DNA of 64,000 bases from Acinetobacter rathckeae (lineage in GTDB: Bacteria; Pseudomonadota; Gammaproteobacteria; Pseudomonadales; Moraxellaceae). The notes under the pieces were generated by a model. The model ran no database searches. It worked only from the letters and a program-made list of their open reading frames with translations, and had not been told where the DNA came from. Made by a program: the position numbers and the translations under genes. The stretch covers positions 248,001 to 312,000 of the forward strand of contig NZ_VTDO01000002.1 of assembly GCF_015627125.1 (NCBI RefSeq). Direction: 5' to 3'. This document shows, in pieces, positions 1-11,516 of this stretch; positions within the stretch are counted from its first letter, which is position 1; each line of letters begins with the position of its first letter.

Positions 1-738
1 ATTAGGCTTAAGGTATGACTCTTGATACCCCATGGCAGCTAAAAATTGCCAATCAAGATTATACTTTTGTGCTTCTCGTTTAAAGCTTGCCTTGTAAATT
101 GGCATACGCTTTTTAAGGTCTTGTTCAATGGTTTCCCAAGCGTCTTCATCTACTGTATTGTGGTTGTAGAAAGAGGCCAGCTGGTCAATGTATCCATTGT
201 CATTGGCTTTACAGGTAAAACCTGTGGCTGTTTGTGCCAATGGATCAGCTGCATTATTAACGACTAAGTTAATGTTGCTTGATAGACCATGTTTTTCAAG
301 TGAGTTTAGGTTGCCACATGTTGCTGAAAAAAAGTTTAATTTCTTTTTTTCTATGGTTTGCATCGGTGCATTGGTTAAAGCCATGTTTGCTTTACCATCT
401 GCAACCAATTGAAGTGCAGTTGCATCGTCAGCAACAATTTTAAAGTCAAGCTGAACATTTAAACTTTTTGCGTAGTTACGCATGAGGTCATAGCCAAAGC
501 CATGTAAGCTTTGGCCATTATTAAATACTGTATTCGGGCTTTTCACCGAGACTACAGTTAGGCGATTGTTGTTCATTACGTCTACATATTGGTTGGTTTC
601 TTTTTTAGAACCAATGGCATGTAGCTGTAATAAAGGTAGCATGGCAAGTGCTGTGATAACAGATAAGCGAACGGGCAGTTTTTGGGTTTGACATGTAAGA
701 CGCAAACGCCTCGCTACATCCGATAAGTTTTTTTGCAT
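1..738 (-). CDS. mltF: Membrane-bound lytic murein transglycosylase F-like protein, 3' end cut by window
   Basis: The first 246 codons are visible, starting at an ATG at 738; the gene runs off the left edge. The protein has a hydrophobic export segment (about residues 23-42, VITALAMLPLLQL), then a periplasmic solute-binding-like domain (about 55-195), then the start of a lytic transglycosylase (SLT) domain with LDWQFLAAMGYQES, where E240 should be the catalytic glutamate. That order, solute-binding domain followed by SLT, is the MltF arrangement; the family cleaves the MurNAc-GlcNAc bond of peptidoglycan to give 1,6-anhydro ends, attached to the outer membrane. E. coli MltF is about 518 residues, so roughly half is missing here. 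It is transcribed alone, away from the tRNA. An MltF-like paralogue with the same fold is the main alternative. Confidence 0.8.
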   Translation of the reverse strand, partial: MQKNLSDVARRLRLTCQTQKLPVRLSVITALAMLPLLQLHAIGSKKETNQYVDVMNNNRLTVVSVKSPNTVFNNGQSLHGFGYDLMRNYAKSLNVQLDFKIVADDATALQLVADGKANMALTNAPMQTIEKKKLNFFSATCGNLNSLEKHGLSSNINLVVNNAADPLAQTATGFTCKANDNGYIDQLASFYNHNTVDEDAWETIEQDLKKRMPIYKASFKREAQKYNLDWQFLAAMGYQESYLKPN

Positions 739-1252
739 AGTGACTCCACGACAGAGAATAACCACCCAATGAGGCTAAAAAAAGACAGATGTCTAATGCC
801 TACGTAAGTTGCTAAAGTGTTGAGGGGGTAGTCATGTTTGCTATGTTGATAGCAAGAATTAAAGTTGGATTTATATCGTATGGAAGTAATTAAATTACTT
901 TACTTACAATATAGGTGAAAAAATAGCCATGTTGTGAGATTGGGTGAATAATAATGTGCTGAATATCAAAAGTCAAACTTGACTTTTTTAAATAAATGAA
1001 ATTTAAAATCTAAAATTTAAATTGTTACAAATTTTTATGATTAAACTCAATCATTTAATTTGATTCTTCTATCATAAAAATAATGCAAATTTTTTTGATC
1101 ATCCTTGCAAAAATTTATGTGTGTCTGCTTAGAAAATAGACTTTTTTAGGGGGGGTGGGGTGAAATGTACTTCCAATGAAAAGCAATGGAAATATTTTGA
1201 TATGCTGTTGGTTTTTTTTTGTGCTTTTAGACGAGTCCTAGACATAAAACAT
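739..1252. other. Intergenic region upstream of mltF and tRNA-Ser
   Basis: AT-rich spacer with no convincing gene on either strand. It should hold the mltF promoter near 740-900. A G-rich patch at 1149-1160 (seven G, T, four G) stands out in an AT-rich background but has too few G-runs for a standard quadruplex. Confidence 0.5.
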
Positions 1253-1281
1253 TTGCAATGTAATCATTTTGTTTATATTAT
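1253..1281 (+). promoter_or_regulatory. Candidate sigma-70 promoter of tRNA-Ser
   Basis: TTGCAA (1253-1258) and TATTAT (1276-1281) are 17 bp apart and end 10 bp before the mature tRNA 5' end, which would leave a very short leader. Assigned by eye. Confidence 0.5.
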
Positions 1282-1291
1282 TACGCACATT

Positions 1292-1381
1292 GGAAGCGTG
1301 GCAGAGCGGTTTAATGCACCGGTCTTGAAAACCGACGAGGGTTTACCCCCTCCGTGAGTTCGAATCTCACCGCTTCCGCCA
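1292..1381 (+). tRNA. tRNA-Ser (UGA anticodon)
   Basis: A 90-nt class II tRNA with encoded CCA. The acceptor arm GGAAGCG (1292-1298) pairs with CGCTTCC (1371-1377), discriminator G at 1378, CCA at 1379-1381. The anticodon loop CTTGAAA gives UGA (1326-1328). A long variable arm (GAGGGTTTACCCCCTC, 1337-1352) and the T-arm GTTCGAATC follow. The long variable arm and UGA anticodon identify serine, reading UCA/UCG codons. Confidence 0.97.
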
Positions 1382-1406
1382 AATATACTGTTCTACACAG
1401 TGCAAG

Positions 1407-1437
1407 AAGCCACCCTAGTTTAGGGTGGCTTTTTTGT
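1407..1437 (+). terminator. Rho-independent terminator of tRNA-Ser
   Basis: The stem AGCCACCCT / AGGGTGGCT closes a short loop and is followed by a run of six T. It sits 26 bp after the tRNA and ends just before the stop codon of the convergent pirin gene. Confidence 0.9.
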
Positions 1438-1438
1438 T

Positions 1439-2131
1439 TTATTCGGGTAGGTCAAACCAAAGCACATGACTGTCTTTGGAAAGTGCAGTAATACGGTCTT
1501 CATTTGTAAAAGCCAAAGCATCGCCTGGATTCAAGACATGTTGCCCAATTTTCACTTGGCCTGAAATGACATGGATATAGTTAATGTCATGCTGGCGTGT
1601 GATAGGAAGTTCTTGGCTTTCATTAATAAAAGCTGTTTTTACTTCTGCAGACTGGCGAATGTACATTAATGCATTATTCTCTTGCCCTGCAATCGTATGC
1701 CATTGGTCTGGTTGCTGTTTGGGGTCGAGTGCAACTTGTTGATAGCTTGGTGTTGCGTTTCTTACATTTGGATGAATCCAAATTTGAAAAAGATGCACAG
1801 GTGTAGCATGTTGATTGACTTCACTGTGCTCGACACCTGTTCCTGCACTCATTAATTGCCATTCACCTGCATGAATTTCACCATGATTACCCATACTGTC
1901 TTTATGGGTAATGGTACCTGAAATGACGTAGGTTAATATCTCCATATTGTCATGTGGATGTGTACCAAAACCGCGGTGTGCTGCAATGGTGTCATCGTTA
2001 ATGACGCGTAATGCACCAACACCCATAAAGCGTCTGTCGACCCATCGGCCAAATGAAAAGCTGTGGTAGGTGTTTAGCCAATCACTTTGTACATGGCCAC
2101 GATTTTGATGGTGATGTAAATATGTTTTCAT
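1439..2131 (-). CDS. Pirin family protein (YhhW-like)
   Basis: A bicupin pirin of 230 residues, the usual length for the YhhW branch. The N-terminal cupin carries the metal ligands H58 and H60 (GTHPHDNME) and H102 and E104 (GVEHSE), the pirin metal site; SFSFGRW near residue 25 is also typical. Bacterial pirins of this branch bind one metal (Fe, Cu or Zn), and E. coli YhhW has quercetin 2,3-dioxygenase activity in vitro; the natural substrate is not known. The gene is monocistronic, converging on tRNA-Ser. The ATG at 2131 is the only good start. Cytoplasmic, no signal peptide. Confidence 0.9.
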   Translation of the reverse strand: MKTYLHHHQNRGHVQSDWLNTYHSFSFGRWVDRRFMGVGALRVINDDTIAAHRGFGTHPHDNMEILTYVISGTITHKDSMGNHGEIHAGEWQLMSAGTGVEHSEVNQHATPVHLFQIWIHPNVRNATPSYQQVALDPKQQPDQWHTIAGQENNALMYIRQSAEVKTAFINESQELPITRQHDINYIHVISGQVKIGQHVLNPGDALAFTNEDRITALSKDSHVLWFDLPE

Positions 2132-2239
2132 GTCATATGCTTCTTTATTGATAATATAATGACTATTTTATTGTTTTAAATTAATGTTTAAATGTTTAAT
2201 TTAGGAAGTACTGTTCTAAAAATAAAACAGTTTGATTAG

Positions 2240-2274
2240 AAAAGCCTTTGCATTTTATTGTTTAATGCAAAGGC
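2240..2274 (-). terminator. Terminator of the aldose 1-epimerase gene
   Basis: Perfect 11-bp stem GCCTTTGCATT / AATGCAAAGGC (2244-2254 and 2264-2274), followed on the minus strand by four T. It lies just after the stop codon at 2285. Confidence 0.75.
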
Positions 2275-2284
2275 GTTAAGGGTG

Positions 2285-3436
2285 TTATTTTTCAATGCCG
2301 AACTTGTAAATAGTTACACTATGATATGTCTGGTCAGGATTGAGGCGAGTAGATGGAAAGTTACTTTTGTTTGGACTATCTGGAAAGTGCTGTGTTTCTA
2401 GAGCCAATGCATCTGATTGACGATAAAGTACACCATCTCTGCCCATGACATTACCATGTAAATGGTTTGCGGTGTAAAACTGTATGCTTGGTTCAGTGGT
2501 AAATACCTCTAGGCTACGTTTAGATTGAGGGTCTATGACTTTAGCTGCAAGATCTAGATGATTTAATTGAGTTTTATGAAGTACCCATGTTTGGTCGTAG
2601 CCATAGCCGTAGGCCAGTTGTTGGTTATTGCTACGAAGATCTTTGACAACAGGTTTTGCCGTTGTGAAATCAAATGGTGTGCCTTTGACATCAATAAACT
2701 CACCTGTTGGCAATGAGTTTTGATCTGTTTTTAAAATATGGTCTGCGTGTATCTGTACTATATGGTTTAAAATGCCATACGGGCTATTTTTAACGCCTGC
2801 TAAGTTAAAGTAGCTATGGTTGGTTAAGTTAATAACAGTGGGCTGGTCAGTTTTGGCTTTATACTCAATTTTAAACTCATTTTGGTCAGATAAGCTGTAA
2901 ATGACTTCAATATCAAGCTTACCTGGAAAACCTTGATCACCATTGGGGCTAGTTAAGGTTAATGCTGCTTTTACAGTTTCACCTTGTTCGATTAATGGTT
3001 TTACGTTCCATATTCGCTTGTCATAGCCAAGTGAGCCACCATGTAATGTATTTGGGCCATTGTTTTTTTCAAGTGTGTAGGTTTTTCCATCTAAAGTAAA
3101 TTGGCCTTGACCAATACGGTTGGCATAGCGACCAATCAGTGAGCCAAAGTGAATGCCTTCTTGGGTATCTGTGACTTCATAACCGTGTAAATCATCAAAA
3201 CCAAGTACAATATTTTCTTTCTGGCCTTTTGAGTCGGGTGTGATCATTTGTGTGATTACAGCACCAAAATTAAGAAACGATACAGAAACGCCTTGATTAT
3301 TGGTCATGGTATAACGAGTGACAGGCTGTCCATTTTGTGTTGTGCCATAAGGTTCACTTGTCAGCGTTGCGGCATGACATAAGTTTCCAAGAGCCATTGT
3401 AATAATACCTATATAGAGTTGATGTCTACTTTTCAT
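2285..3436 (-). CDS. mro: Secreted aldose 1-epimerase (mutarotase)
   Basis: A 383-residue GalM-fold protein with a cleavable signal peptide (residues 1-22, ending LCHA). It interconverts alpha and beta anomers of aldoses. Catalytic residues are readable: H132 in LHGG, general acid H207 in NHSYFNLAG, and general base E347 in LETQH. Export is unlike cytoplasmic GalM of E. coli and matches the mro mutarotase known from Acinetobacter, which would supply the anomer used by periplasmic glucose dehydrogenase; that enzyme is not in this window, so the link is inference. Monocistronic, with its own terminator downstream. Confidence 0.92.
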   Translation of the reverse strand: MKSRHQLYIGIITMALGNLCHAATLTSEPYGTTQNGQPVTRYTMTNNQGVSVSFLNFGAVITQMITPDSKGQKENIVLGFDDLHGYEVTDTQEGIHFGSLIGRYANRIGQGQFTLDGKTYTLEKNNGPNTLHGGSLGYDKRIWNVKPLIEQGETVKAALTLTSPNGDQGFPGKLDIEVIYSLSDQNEFKIEYKAKTDQPTVINLTNHSYFNLAGVKNSPYGILNHIVQIHADHILKTDQNSLPTGEFIDVKGTPFDFTTAKPVVKDLRSNNQQLAYGYGYDQTWVLHKTQLNHLDLAAKVIDPQSKRSLEVFTTEPSIQFYTANHLHGNVMGRDGVLYRQSDALALETQHFPDSPNKSNFPSTRLNPDQTYHSVTIYKFGIEK

Positions 3437-3855
3437 TGAATCGTCCTTTGATTCTATTGTCTATTTTATTTATGTTGCAAATACTTTTATATTTGACAAG
3501 GCTATTATATTTATGAAAAGTATAGGAATATTGCAGTTATTTAGACTTATGCGTGTCAGCTATAACGTATTTTTACGTGAGGAGCGGTATATATAGTGAA
3601 AATGCTAAATATATAGACAAGTAAAAATTACAGAAGTAGGTCATTTTTTGATGTTATTAGTTAGTTGTATGAAAACGTAGAGGGTTTGACTATATAGGAG
3701 CTACTATGTATGGCAGAACAATATGTAGTTTTTGTGGCTATAGATGTGCAAGCCACGACAGCTTGTTTAGTTGTATAGGAAGGGTTTTTTGTAGGGAATT
3801 TGGCATTACATCTTAAGTCAGAGGTAAGCCAATAATGACTTACCTCTGATATTTA
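3437..3855. other. Intergenic region between mro and purB
   Basis: About 420 bp of AT-rich sequence without a convincing gene. It holds the mro promoter side and an 11-bp inverted repeat, TCAGAGGTAAG / CTTACCTCTGA (3818-3828 and 3839-3849), directly after the purB stop codon. The repeat could end purB transcripts, but no T-run follows it on the minus strand. Confidence 0.5.
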
Positions 3856-5277
<1,422 letters not shown>

Positions 5278-5286
5278 CTAAAATGG

Positions 5287-6030
5287 TTACTTGTCTGCAA
5301 GTTGAAATTGCATACGAGCAATGGCATGAATATTTTGTTTGATCTTACGTTTGCTAAAAATTAAGTGTCTAGACCGCCCCCCCATCTGTCGCCAAAGATG
5401 AGCCAGTTGCAGACCTGTAAATAGCATGGCACGTATACGGTTGGTATGTTGAGTATCTTTAAAAGCTTCTGGATTCCCTCTAACTAAAATACGAGGCTCT
5501 ATTTGAGCTGCTGTATCTAGGTAGGTTTGCGCCAGATTGGCAATAATGCTTGGATGTAAGTAGTTTTGATCAAAAAAAGACAGCTGTTGCAGTATTTTTT
5601 GCTGTGTTTGACTGATTTTTTCTACGAAGGCAGGATTGCTATACACTTTCTTTTCTAATTGTAATAATGAAATGGCATAGGTGGTTGCAAGTTTAGCTTG
5701 AGGAAGCTTGGGTGTTTTTGCTTTTGGGTGTGGTGAAAAGGGTTGATTGACGCTGTCTTCTAAATTTTCTAGCCCGAGTGTCAGTGAGTTAAAGTGGTCA
5801 AATAAGTCGAGTGGGTTAAGTTTTGAATGTTGATTGGTGGTTGGGCGTATATTTAGACTGGCTTTAATCAGCTGTTCAAAATAGAAAAGACACCGATCGG
5901 TACTGCGTTGTGTACCAGTAAGTGCGGTCAAGTGCGTCAGTTGAGCGGCTTGAAAGACCCCTGCAAGAGCAAGGGTTCTGTTTTGAGCATCTGTGAGTAT
6001 GCTAGGCTGTTGAAAAGGCTGATCAACCAT
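5287..6030 (-). CDS. hflD: High-frequency lysogenization protein HflD homologue
   Basis: A 247-residue helical protein. [15 protein letters not shown] near the N-terminus and [21 protein letters not shown] plus LIFSKRKI near the C-terminus match HflD of E. coli (213 residues), a peripheral inner-membrane protein that binds phage lambda CII. Its host role is not settled; its constant linkage to mnmA and purB suggests a housekeeping task. The gene sits 14 bp after mnmA and 42 bp before purB. A run of seven G (minus strand, 5377-5383) encodes the MGGR stretch. Confidence 0.9.
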   Translation of the reverse strand: MVDQPFQQPSILTDAQNRTLALAGVFQAAQLTHLTALTGTQRSTDRCLFYFEQLIKASLNIRPTTNQHSKLNPLDLFDHFNSLTLGLENLEDSVNQPFSPHPKAKTPKLPQAKLATTYAISLLQLEKKVYSNPAFVEKISQTQQKILQQLSFFDQNYLHPSIIANLAQTYLDTAAQIEPRILVRGNPEAFKDTQHTNRIRAMLFTGLQLAHLWRQMGGRSRHLIFSKRKIKQNIHAIARMQFQLADK

Positions 6031-6044
6031 GCCTGTGTATCCTC

Positions 6045-7172
6045 TTATATAAAGTCTGGGGTTGGTGCATTGCTATGGTGAATGACTCCACCGCCTAAAC
6101 ACACGTCATCTGTATAGAACACCACGCTTTGACCCGGTGTTACTGCACGTTGAGCAACATCAAACTCAACACGAATACCATGTTGTTCATCTATAAATAA
6201 GGTGCATGCTTGGTCAGGTTGGCGGTAACGTGTTTTTGCAGTACAGCGAAAGCCTGTACTTGGAATGTTTTGCTCACCTGCGACCCAATCTATGCTGTTT
6301 GTCCAGAGCACTGTACTTTGCATGAGTGGGTTTTCATGGCCTTGTCCTACAACGAGACGGTTATTTTCTAAGTCTTTATATAGTACGAACCACGCACCCT
6401 CTTGGCTGTCTTTAATGCCACCTAAGCCAATACCACCACGTTGTCCGAGCGTGTAGTACATAAGTCCATGATGCTCACCAACTTCTTGGCCATTTTCGAG
6501 GACAATTTTTCCCGGTTGCGCAGGTAGGTATTGCTTTAAAAAGTCGTTGAAACGTCTTTCACCAATAAAGCAAATACCTGTAGAGTCTTTTTTCTTGGCC
6601 GTTGCAAGGCCGAGTTCTTCCGCAATACGGCGTACTTCAGGCTTTTCAATATTTCCTACAGGAAAGAGGGTTTTGTTGATCTCTTGACCATTGACTGCAT
6701 GTAAGAAGTAGCTTTGATCTTTATTTTGGTCTACACCACGTAACAATGGGGCATAGGTTTGACCTTTGCTATTGGTTTTGCTTTCACCACGCCGTGTGTA
6801 GTGACCCGTGGCAATAAAGTCTGCACCTAAAGTCATGGCATGGTCTAAAAATGCTTTAAATTTAATTTCTTTATTGCATAAAATATCTGGGTTTGGTGTA
6901 CGACCTGCCGCATATTCTGCTAAGAAAAGTTCAAATACACGATCCCAATACTCCATGGCAAAGTTTGCAGTATGCAAAGTAATGCCGAGTTTGTCTGCAA
7001 CGGCTTGTGCATCTGCAAGGTCTTCTAATGCGGTACAGTATTCGGTGCCATCATCTTCTTCCCAATTTTTCATGAATAAACCTTCAACATGATAGCCCTG
7101 TTGAAGTAATAAAGCCGCAGAAACAGAAGAATCTACACCACCAGACATTCCGACGATGACACGTTGTTGCAT
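6045..7172 (-). CDS. mnmA: tRNA-specific 2-thiouridylase MnmA
   Basis: MnmA (375 residues) thiolates U34 of the Lys, Glu and Gln tRNAs, the sulfur step of mnm5s2U synthesis. The N-terminal PP-loop SGGVDSS (residues 10-16) activates the tRNA with ATP. The nucleophile C99 (DILCNKE) and the persulfide-forming C201 ([12 protein letters not shown]) are both present. The C-terminal beta-barrel ends with VCLGGGVI. Four bp separate it from nudJ and 14 bp from hflD, so the genes probably share one transcript in the order nudJ-mnmA-hflD-purB, as in E. coli. Confidence 0.97.
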   Translation of the reverse strand: MQQRVIVGMSGGVDSSVSAALLLQQGYHVEGLFMKNWEEDDGTEYCTALEDLADAQAVADKLGITLHTANFAMEYWDRVFELFLAEYAAGRTPNPDILCNKEIKFKAFLDHAMTLGADFIATGHYTRRGESKTNSKGQTYAPLLRGVDQNKDQSYFLHAVNGQEINKTLFPVGNIEKPEVRRIAEELGLATAKKKDSTGICFIGERRFNDFLKQYLPAQPGKIVLENGQEVGEHHGLMYYTLGQRGGIGLGGIKDSQEGAWFVLYKDLENNRLVVGQGHENPLMQSTVLWTNSIDWVAGEQNIPSTGFRCTAKTRYRQPDQACTLFIDEQHGIRVEFDVAQRAVTPGQSVVFYTDDVCLGGGVIHHSNAPTPDFI

Positions 7173-7176
7173 AGGA

Positions 7177-7668
7177 CTATGTATCCAAATTTAAAGTAGG
7201 TTGAGGTGAAAAAGGGTGTTCGTAGATCATCGATAAAGGGTATTTTTGCCCTTTTTCATAATCTTGAATGGCTTTGATAACCAATGGGCTTCGTGCTTGA
7301 GCTGAGAGTTCTAATTCTTCTTTGCTGAGCCAAACAGTCCGAATAATATCTGGGTCAAGGGTCGTGTTAGCGACATCATTGAGTATGTGTGCAGCAAAAC
7401 AGAATCTAAAGTATGTACGATCTGGTGCCATAGGTGGGGTATAGCTGTAAATACCAATGAGGTGGTCAATCTCAACGCAATAGCCGGTTTCTTCCAGTGT
7501 TTCTCTTTGAGCAGCCGCAATGAGCGTTTCATTGTATTCTAAATGGCCAGCAGGTTGGTTATACACAGTATGTACAATGCCTTCGCTGTGTTCTTCCACA
7601 AAAAGGTATTGTCCATCTTTTTCAATGACAGTGGCAACTGTCACATGTGTAGACCAAGCATTCGCCAT
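7177..7668 (-). CDS. nudJ: NUDIX hydrolase, NudJ-type
   Basis: A 163-residue Nudix protein. The Nudix box runs from G41 to about residue 63 ([10 protein letters not shown] then RETLEETGY), giving the metal-binding REXXEE core. The start THVTVATVI, the NQPAGHLE segment and the late SPLV and YPLSMI stretches match E. coli NudJ, which hydrolyses nucleoside tri- and diphosphates and hydroxymethylpyrimidine pyrophosphate. Its place immediately upstream of mnmA is also that of nudJ in E. coli, supporting orthology. Cytoplasmic; ATG at 7668. Confidence 0.9.
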   Translation of the reverse strand: MANAWSTHVTVATVIEKDGQYLFVEEHSEGIVHTVYNQPAGHLEYNETLIAAAQRETLEETGYCVEIDHLIGIYSYTPPMAPDRTYFRFCFAAHILNDVANTTLDPDIIRTVWLSKEELELSAQARSPLVIKAIQDYEKGQKYPLSMIYEHPFSPQPTLNLDT

Positions 7669-7741
7669 ATTTCAATGCACCATGCGCTAAAAAAGCGTAT
7701 TTTACGCAATTTCAGCACATGATGCTATGCTTGGTTCTAAA

Positions 7742-8890
7742 TTAGAATAAATTACTAAAGAATTGTTTAATGTGATCAATCATTCTAGAGAAGAAACCTG
7801 CTTCTTCCACTGCTTTTAAAGCAACGACAGGTTTTTCAGAAATGACTTTACCATTAAGTGATGCCACCAATTTACCAATCACTTGACCGCTTTGTAAGGG
7901 TGCATTGAGTGATGGTGAAATTTGCAGGTCGGTTTTAATATCGCCTGCTTGGCCTTTTGGCATGGTCACACTAAAGTCATCTACAATACCTACAGGGACT
8001 TCATTGTCTGTACCAAACCATACTTTGACATTTTTTAGCGTTTGGCCAGCAGGTTTTAGGCGAACGGTTTCATAGTTTGCATAACCCCAAGCCAAAAGCT
8101 CACGTGTTTGTATCGCACGTGCATTGACACTTGGTGCACCAAAAATGACGGTAATCAAACGCATTGGCCCGCGTTTACTAGATGTTGTTAAACAGTAACC
8201 TGCTTCATTGGTGTGACCAGTTTTTAAGCCATCTACTGTTGGGTCGGTATAAAGCAGTGGGTTGCGGTTACCTTGCTTAATGTTATTAAAGGTAAACTCT
8301 TTTTCTGAGTAAATTGGATAATATTTTGCACTGTCATGAATAATATGCTGTGCCAAAATTGCCATATCTTTGGCTGTTGAATAATGGCCGTCAGCAGGTA
8401 AGCCTGTTGAGTTCATAAAATTGGTGTTTTGCATACCAATTCGTTTGGCTTCTTGATTCATCATATGGGCAAATGTGCCTTCATTTCCGGCAATGTGTTC
8501 AGCCATCGCTTTGGCTGAGTCATTACCTGACTGCACAATAATACCACGTAACATTTGCATCACACTGGCTGTACCATTTAATGGCACAAACATGCATGAT
8601 TCTGAACGGTTACCACGACACCATGCGTCTTCATTGACTCTCACATTTTCATTTTCTGTGAGTTGGCCTTTTAAAAGCTTTTGTTCAACGATGTAACTGG
8701 TCATCATTTTTGTCATTGATGCAGGAGCGAGTTTTTCATTCTCATTTTTAGCTGCAAGAATCTGTCCTGTCTGATAGTCCATAAGGACATAGGATTTATT
8801 ATCGAGATCAGGCGGTGAAGATAGGACAGTTGCTGCATACGACAGTGATGGTAAAAGTAGGAGCGCAGCAAAGGTGCTTTTTCTGCTCAT
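7742..8890 (-). CDS. dacC: D-alanyl-D-alanine carboxypeptidase, PBP5/6 family
   Basis: A 382-residue low-molecular-mass PBP that trims the terminal D-Ala from peptidoglycan pentapeptides in the periplasm. A signal peptide (1-19, SLSYA) is followed by the S11 peptidase domain with all three motifs: S58-M-T-K61, S121-G-N123 and K223-T-G225. The C-terminal PBP5 domain follows, then an amphipathic helix (MIDHIKQFFSNLF) that should anchor the protein to the inner membrane. Length and motifs fit PBP5/6; whether dacA or dacC is the better name cannot be settled here. Monocistronic. Confidence 0.93.
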   Translation of the reverse strand: MSRKSTFAALLLLPSLSYAATVLSSPPDLDNKSYVLMDYQTGQILAAKNENEKLAPASMTKMMTSYIVEQKLLKGQLTENENVRVNEDAWCRGNRSESCMFVPLNGTASVMQMLRGIIVQSGNDSAKAMAEHIAGNEGTFAHMMNQEAKRIGMQNTNFMNSTGLPADGHYSTAKDMAILAQHIIHDSAKYYPIYSEKEFTFNNIKQGNRNPLLYTDPTVDGLKTGHTNEAGYCLTTSSKRGPMRLITVIFGAPSVNARAIQTRELLAWGYANYETVRLKPAGQTLKNVKVWFGTDNEVPVGIVDDFSVTMPKGQAGDIKTDLQISPSLNAPLQSGQVIGKLVASLNGKVISEKPVVALKAVEEAGFFSRMIDHIKQFFSNLF

Positions 8891-9001
8891 TGAGGATCAT
8901 TCCAATGGTTAGAGTCGTGTAATTAAGTTGGGCATTGTAGGGTAAATTTTGGCTAACTTCTATATGTGTTCTGTGCTTATTTACCTTGTGTATGGCCGAA
9001 T

Positions 9002-9418
9002 TTAAGGGCTTTTTGCTAAAGAAGAGATTTCTTTACAAATTTCTTTATTGTCAGCTTCACCTGCTTTGTTTGCATCTTGTCGAGCTTGTTCTAAAAAGGG
9101 TTTGAAATCTTTTTGTTTGGCTCGCATTTGTAGTGCATTGACAGGGTTTTGAATGCCAGGCATATTTTCTTTAACTAATTCTGCATAACCACTACGGTAA
9201 GCAGGGTCTTTTTTAAATCCATAGTCAGTACATAGCTCAGACAGCACATAAATAGCGGCTAATTCTTCGTCGGTAACACCCCCTTGTTGAGGGGTCACAT
9301 CAATATTTTTGTCATCTGTATTTGTTGATTTTGCTTGTAGTTGACTCACGGGCAACGCAAGCAAAAAGCTACTCATAAGACAAGCTACAAGCGGGTGGTG
9401 TAATGGTTTTTTTATCAT
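9002..9418 (-). CDS. Small secreted protein of unknown function
   Basis: I do not recognise a characterised family. The protein has 138 residues from the ATG at 9418; a TTG at 9448 would add ten residues ahead of the signal peptide and is less likely. Residues 1-29 form a signal peptide (FLLALPVSQLQA). The mature part is polar and helical, with two cysteines (in ELCTDYG and KEICKE) that could form a disulfide. It is divergent from surE and follows its own promoter region. It resembles small uncharacterised exported proteins of Moraxellaceae, but that is from memory. Confidence 0.7.
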   Translation of the reverse strand: MIKKPLHHPLVACLMSSFLLALPVSQLQAKSTNTDDKNIDVTPQQGGVTDEELAAIYVLSELCTDYGFKKDPAYRSGYAELVKENMPGIQNPVNALQMRAKQKDFKPFLEQARQDANKAGEADNKEICKEISSLAKSP

Positions 9419-9637
9419 AAGCGGTACTTTAAAGACATCATATTTCAAGAACTGTTTATGATATTAAACAACTTTTCTTAGAATGAAAGCAATAAACTGT
9501 ATAAAAGCTGTATAAAGTGTTGTTGAAATTTTATATTTAGCCAAAGTGTAGGCATTTTCGTGTATGAATATCATGTCTAGTTATACATTTTTTATAAAAT
9601 ACTGTTTTATATGAACTTTAATTTTTGGTGGTGAATT

Positions 9638-10420
9638 ATGAATATTTTGGTTTCAAACGATGATGGGGTGCTTGCCCCTGGTATTCAGGCATTGGCAAAA
9701 GCACTTAAACCTTTAGGGCGTGTGGTGGTGGTTGCGCCTGAGTCGGAAAAAAGTGGCTTTTCAAGTGCTTTAAGTTTAGATCGACCTTTACGTCCTGTAG
9801 AGATTATGCCAGATGTGTGGGCTGTTAATGGTACGCCTGCAGACTGTGTGTATTTATCGATGAATGGTTTGTTTGACTTTGAGTTTGACTTGGTGGTGAG
9901 TGGTATTAATAGTGGCTCAAATTTGGGAGATGATGTGTTGTACTCGGGTACAGTCGGTGCTGCATTTGAGGGACGTTTAATGAAACAGCCTGCGATTGCT
10001 GTGTCTTTGGTGGGCCAACAACGTAGTGATTATCATGAACCCAATGCATTTGCATATGCTGCTCAGTGGGCACATGATTTTATTTCTAAAGGATTGCCAC
10101 AGCTTCCTGAGCGCCATATTTTAAATGTCAATATTCCGTATTTGCCTACCGAGCAGATTCGAGGTACACGAGTGACTTATCAAGGCCAGAGAAAACAAGC
10201 TAAACCTCTCACAAGCCATGTCGACCCAAGAGGCCATCACGTGTATTGGATTGGGCTTGCAGGTGAAGCCATTGTTGACACTTTAGATGAGGGTACGGGG
10301 CAGGTTTCAGATTTTTATGCCATAAATCATGGCTATGTGAGTGTGACACCTATACAAATGGATGCAACAAACTATGCTGTTTTGGAACAATTAAAACAAT
10401 CGATTGAGTCCTTGGTTTAG
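9638..10420 (+). CDS. surE: 5'/3'-nucleotidase SurE
   Basis: SurE (260 residues) is a metal-dependent phosphatase of nucleoside monophosphates. The N-terminus [10 protein letters not shown] provides metal ligands D8 and D9, S39 follows in the loop KSGFSS, and [12 protein letters not shown] near residue 90 supplies the conserved asparagine. [10 protein letters not shown] and [11 protein letters not shown] are further family signatures. It precedes nlpD by about 120 bp. In E. coli the order is surE-pcm-nlpD-rpoS; here pcm and rpoS are missing, fitting the absence of RpoS in Acinetobacter. Confidence 0.97.
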   Translation: MNILVSNDDGVLAPGIQALAKALKPLGRVVVVAPESEKSGFSSALSLDRPLRPVEIMPDVWAVNGTPADCVYLSMNGLFDFEFDLVVSGINSGSNLGDDVLYSGTVGAAFEGRLMKQPAIAVSLVGQQRSDYHEPNAFAYAAQWAHDFISKGLPQLPERHILNVNIPYLPTEQIRGTRVTYQGQRKQAKPLTSHVDPRGHHVYWIGLAGEAIVDTLDEGTGQVSDFYAINHGYVSVTPIQMDATNYAVLEQLKQSIESLV

Positions 10421-10541
10421 AGGGTTCAATGTATTGATGTTATTGCTTTGTGAAATTAGGTATTTATTTCACTACCTGTGTGGGCTTTTTTGTTAGTCTT
10501 AGTGCCATCAAGCCAATTGTTTGGAACGATGAGGAATATTC

Positions 10542-11390
10542 ATGTCAATTTTAATAAAAAAACAAGCCAATCATTCTGTGTGGCAGTTATCTCGTGTCGT
10601 ATTGCTCGGCTTACCTTTGGCAAGTGTTGTATTGTTAGGTGGCTGTGCATCTAAACCTGAAATTACTGCACCTACACGAATTGCAGCTCAGCCAGCCCCT
10701 GGTTCTTATACTGTTAAGTCTGGTGATACGTTAAGTGGTATTGCTGCACGTTATGGGCTGAACTATATTTCTGTGGCAGAAATGAATAATATTCCTGCAC
10801 CGTATACCATTTATGTGCATCAAGTATTAAAACTAAAAGGCACTGCTGAAAGTAGTAGTAATACAACTGTTGTAAGAAGTACACAGCCAACGCCTGTACG
10901 TACGCAAAGTATTCCACCAATTCAAACGCAAAGTATTCCATTACCGTCTGCAGAACCTGTGAAAGTAACGCCACCTGTAGTTAAAACCGTCCCTTCGGTG
11001 TCTGTACCAGCGGCCAGTAATGCCTTGCACTGGGTAAAACCATCGAATGGGCAAGTTATTGCCAGATATGATTTAAGCCGTAATATTAAGGGGATTCGCT
11101 ATGCAGGTCAGGTAGGTGACCCAGTATTTGCGGCAGCCGATGGTCAGGTGGTTTATGCTGATGATGGTTTAAAAGAGTTTGGTAATCTGATTTTAATTAA
11201 GCATAGCAATGGTTATATTAGTGCTTATGCACATAATAGTCTGATGCTTGTGCAAAGTGGTGCACGAGTAAAAGCAGGACAGAAAATTGCACAGATGGGT
11301 TCATCTGGTACAAACCGTGTCATGCTTGAGTTTCAACTAAGAGCTGAGGGTAAGGCCATAGACCCTGCATTGGTTGTGCCTTTAAACTAA
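10542..11390 (+). CDS. nlpD: LysM/M23-domain lipoprotein, NlpD-like amidase activator
   Basis: A 282-residue lipoprotein with lipobox LLGGC near residue 35. A LysM domain (about 54-97, [19 protein letters not shown]) binds peptidoglycan. A Thr/Pro/Gln-rich linker follows, then a C-terminal LytM (M23) domain (about 165-280). The zinc site is broken: the usual HxGxD is replaced by KGIRYA, and the HxH strand by MLEFQLR. Loss of these residues is typical of NlpD/EnvC, which activate the cell-division amidases rather than cut peptidoglycan. GAGGA lies upstream of the ATG. Confidence 0.9.
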   Translation: MSILIKKQANHSVWQLSRVVLLGLPLASVVLLGGCASKPEITAPTRIAAQPAPGSYTVKSGDTLSGIAARYGLNYISVAEMNNIPAPYTIYVHQVLKLKGTAESSSNTTVVRSTQPTPVRTQSIPPIQTQSIPLPSAEPVKVTPPVVKTVPSVSVPAASNALHWVKPSNGQVIARYDLSRNIKGIRYAGQVGDPVFAAADGQVVYADDGLKEFGNLILIKHSNGYISAYAHNSLMLVQSGARVKAGQKIAQMGSSGTNRVMLEFQLRAEGKAIDPALVVPLN

Positions 11391-11516
11391 TTGTAAATGG
11401 TTCTGAAAGGGTGAGTATACCTTTGATTTAGCGTACTCTTTACTGAAAAGCCTTACACAAGACTAGATCTATGCGGTATGATAGCCCACGAAGTGTAAAT
11501 GAATGAAGGAACACAA

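Noticed and set aside
1149..1160. G-rich tract as a G-quadruplex
   Set aside because: Only two G-runs are adjacent; a standard quadruplex needs four.
1160..1357. Open frame of 65 codons overlapping tRNA-Ser
   Set aside because: It runs through the whole tRNA and has no ribosome site; the tRNA explains the conservation.
3818..3849. Inverted repeat after purB as a firm terminator
   Set aside because: The stem is good, but there is no T-run on the minus strand, so it is only mentioned in the intergenic entry.
11391..11516. rpoS downstream of nlpD
   Set aside because: The next gene is grxD; nothing sigma-like lies here.
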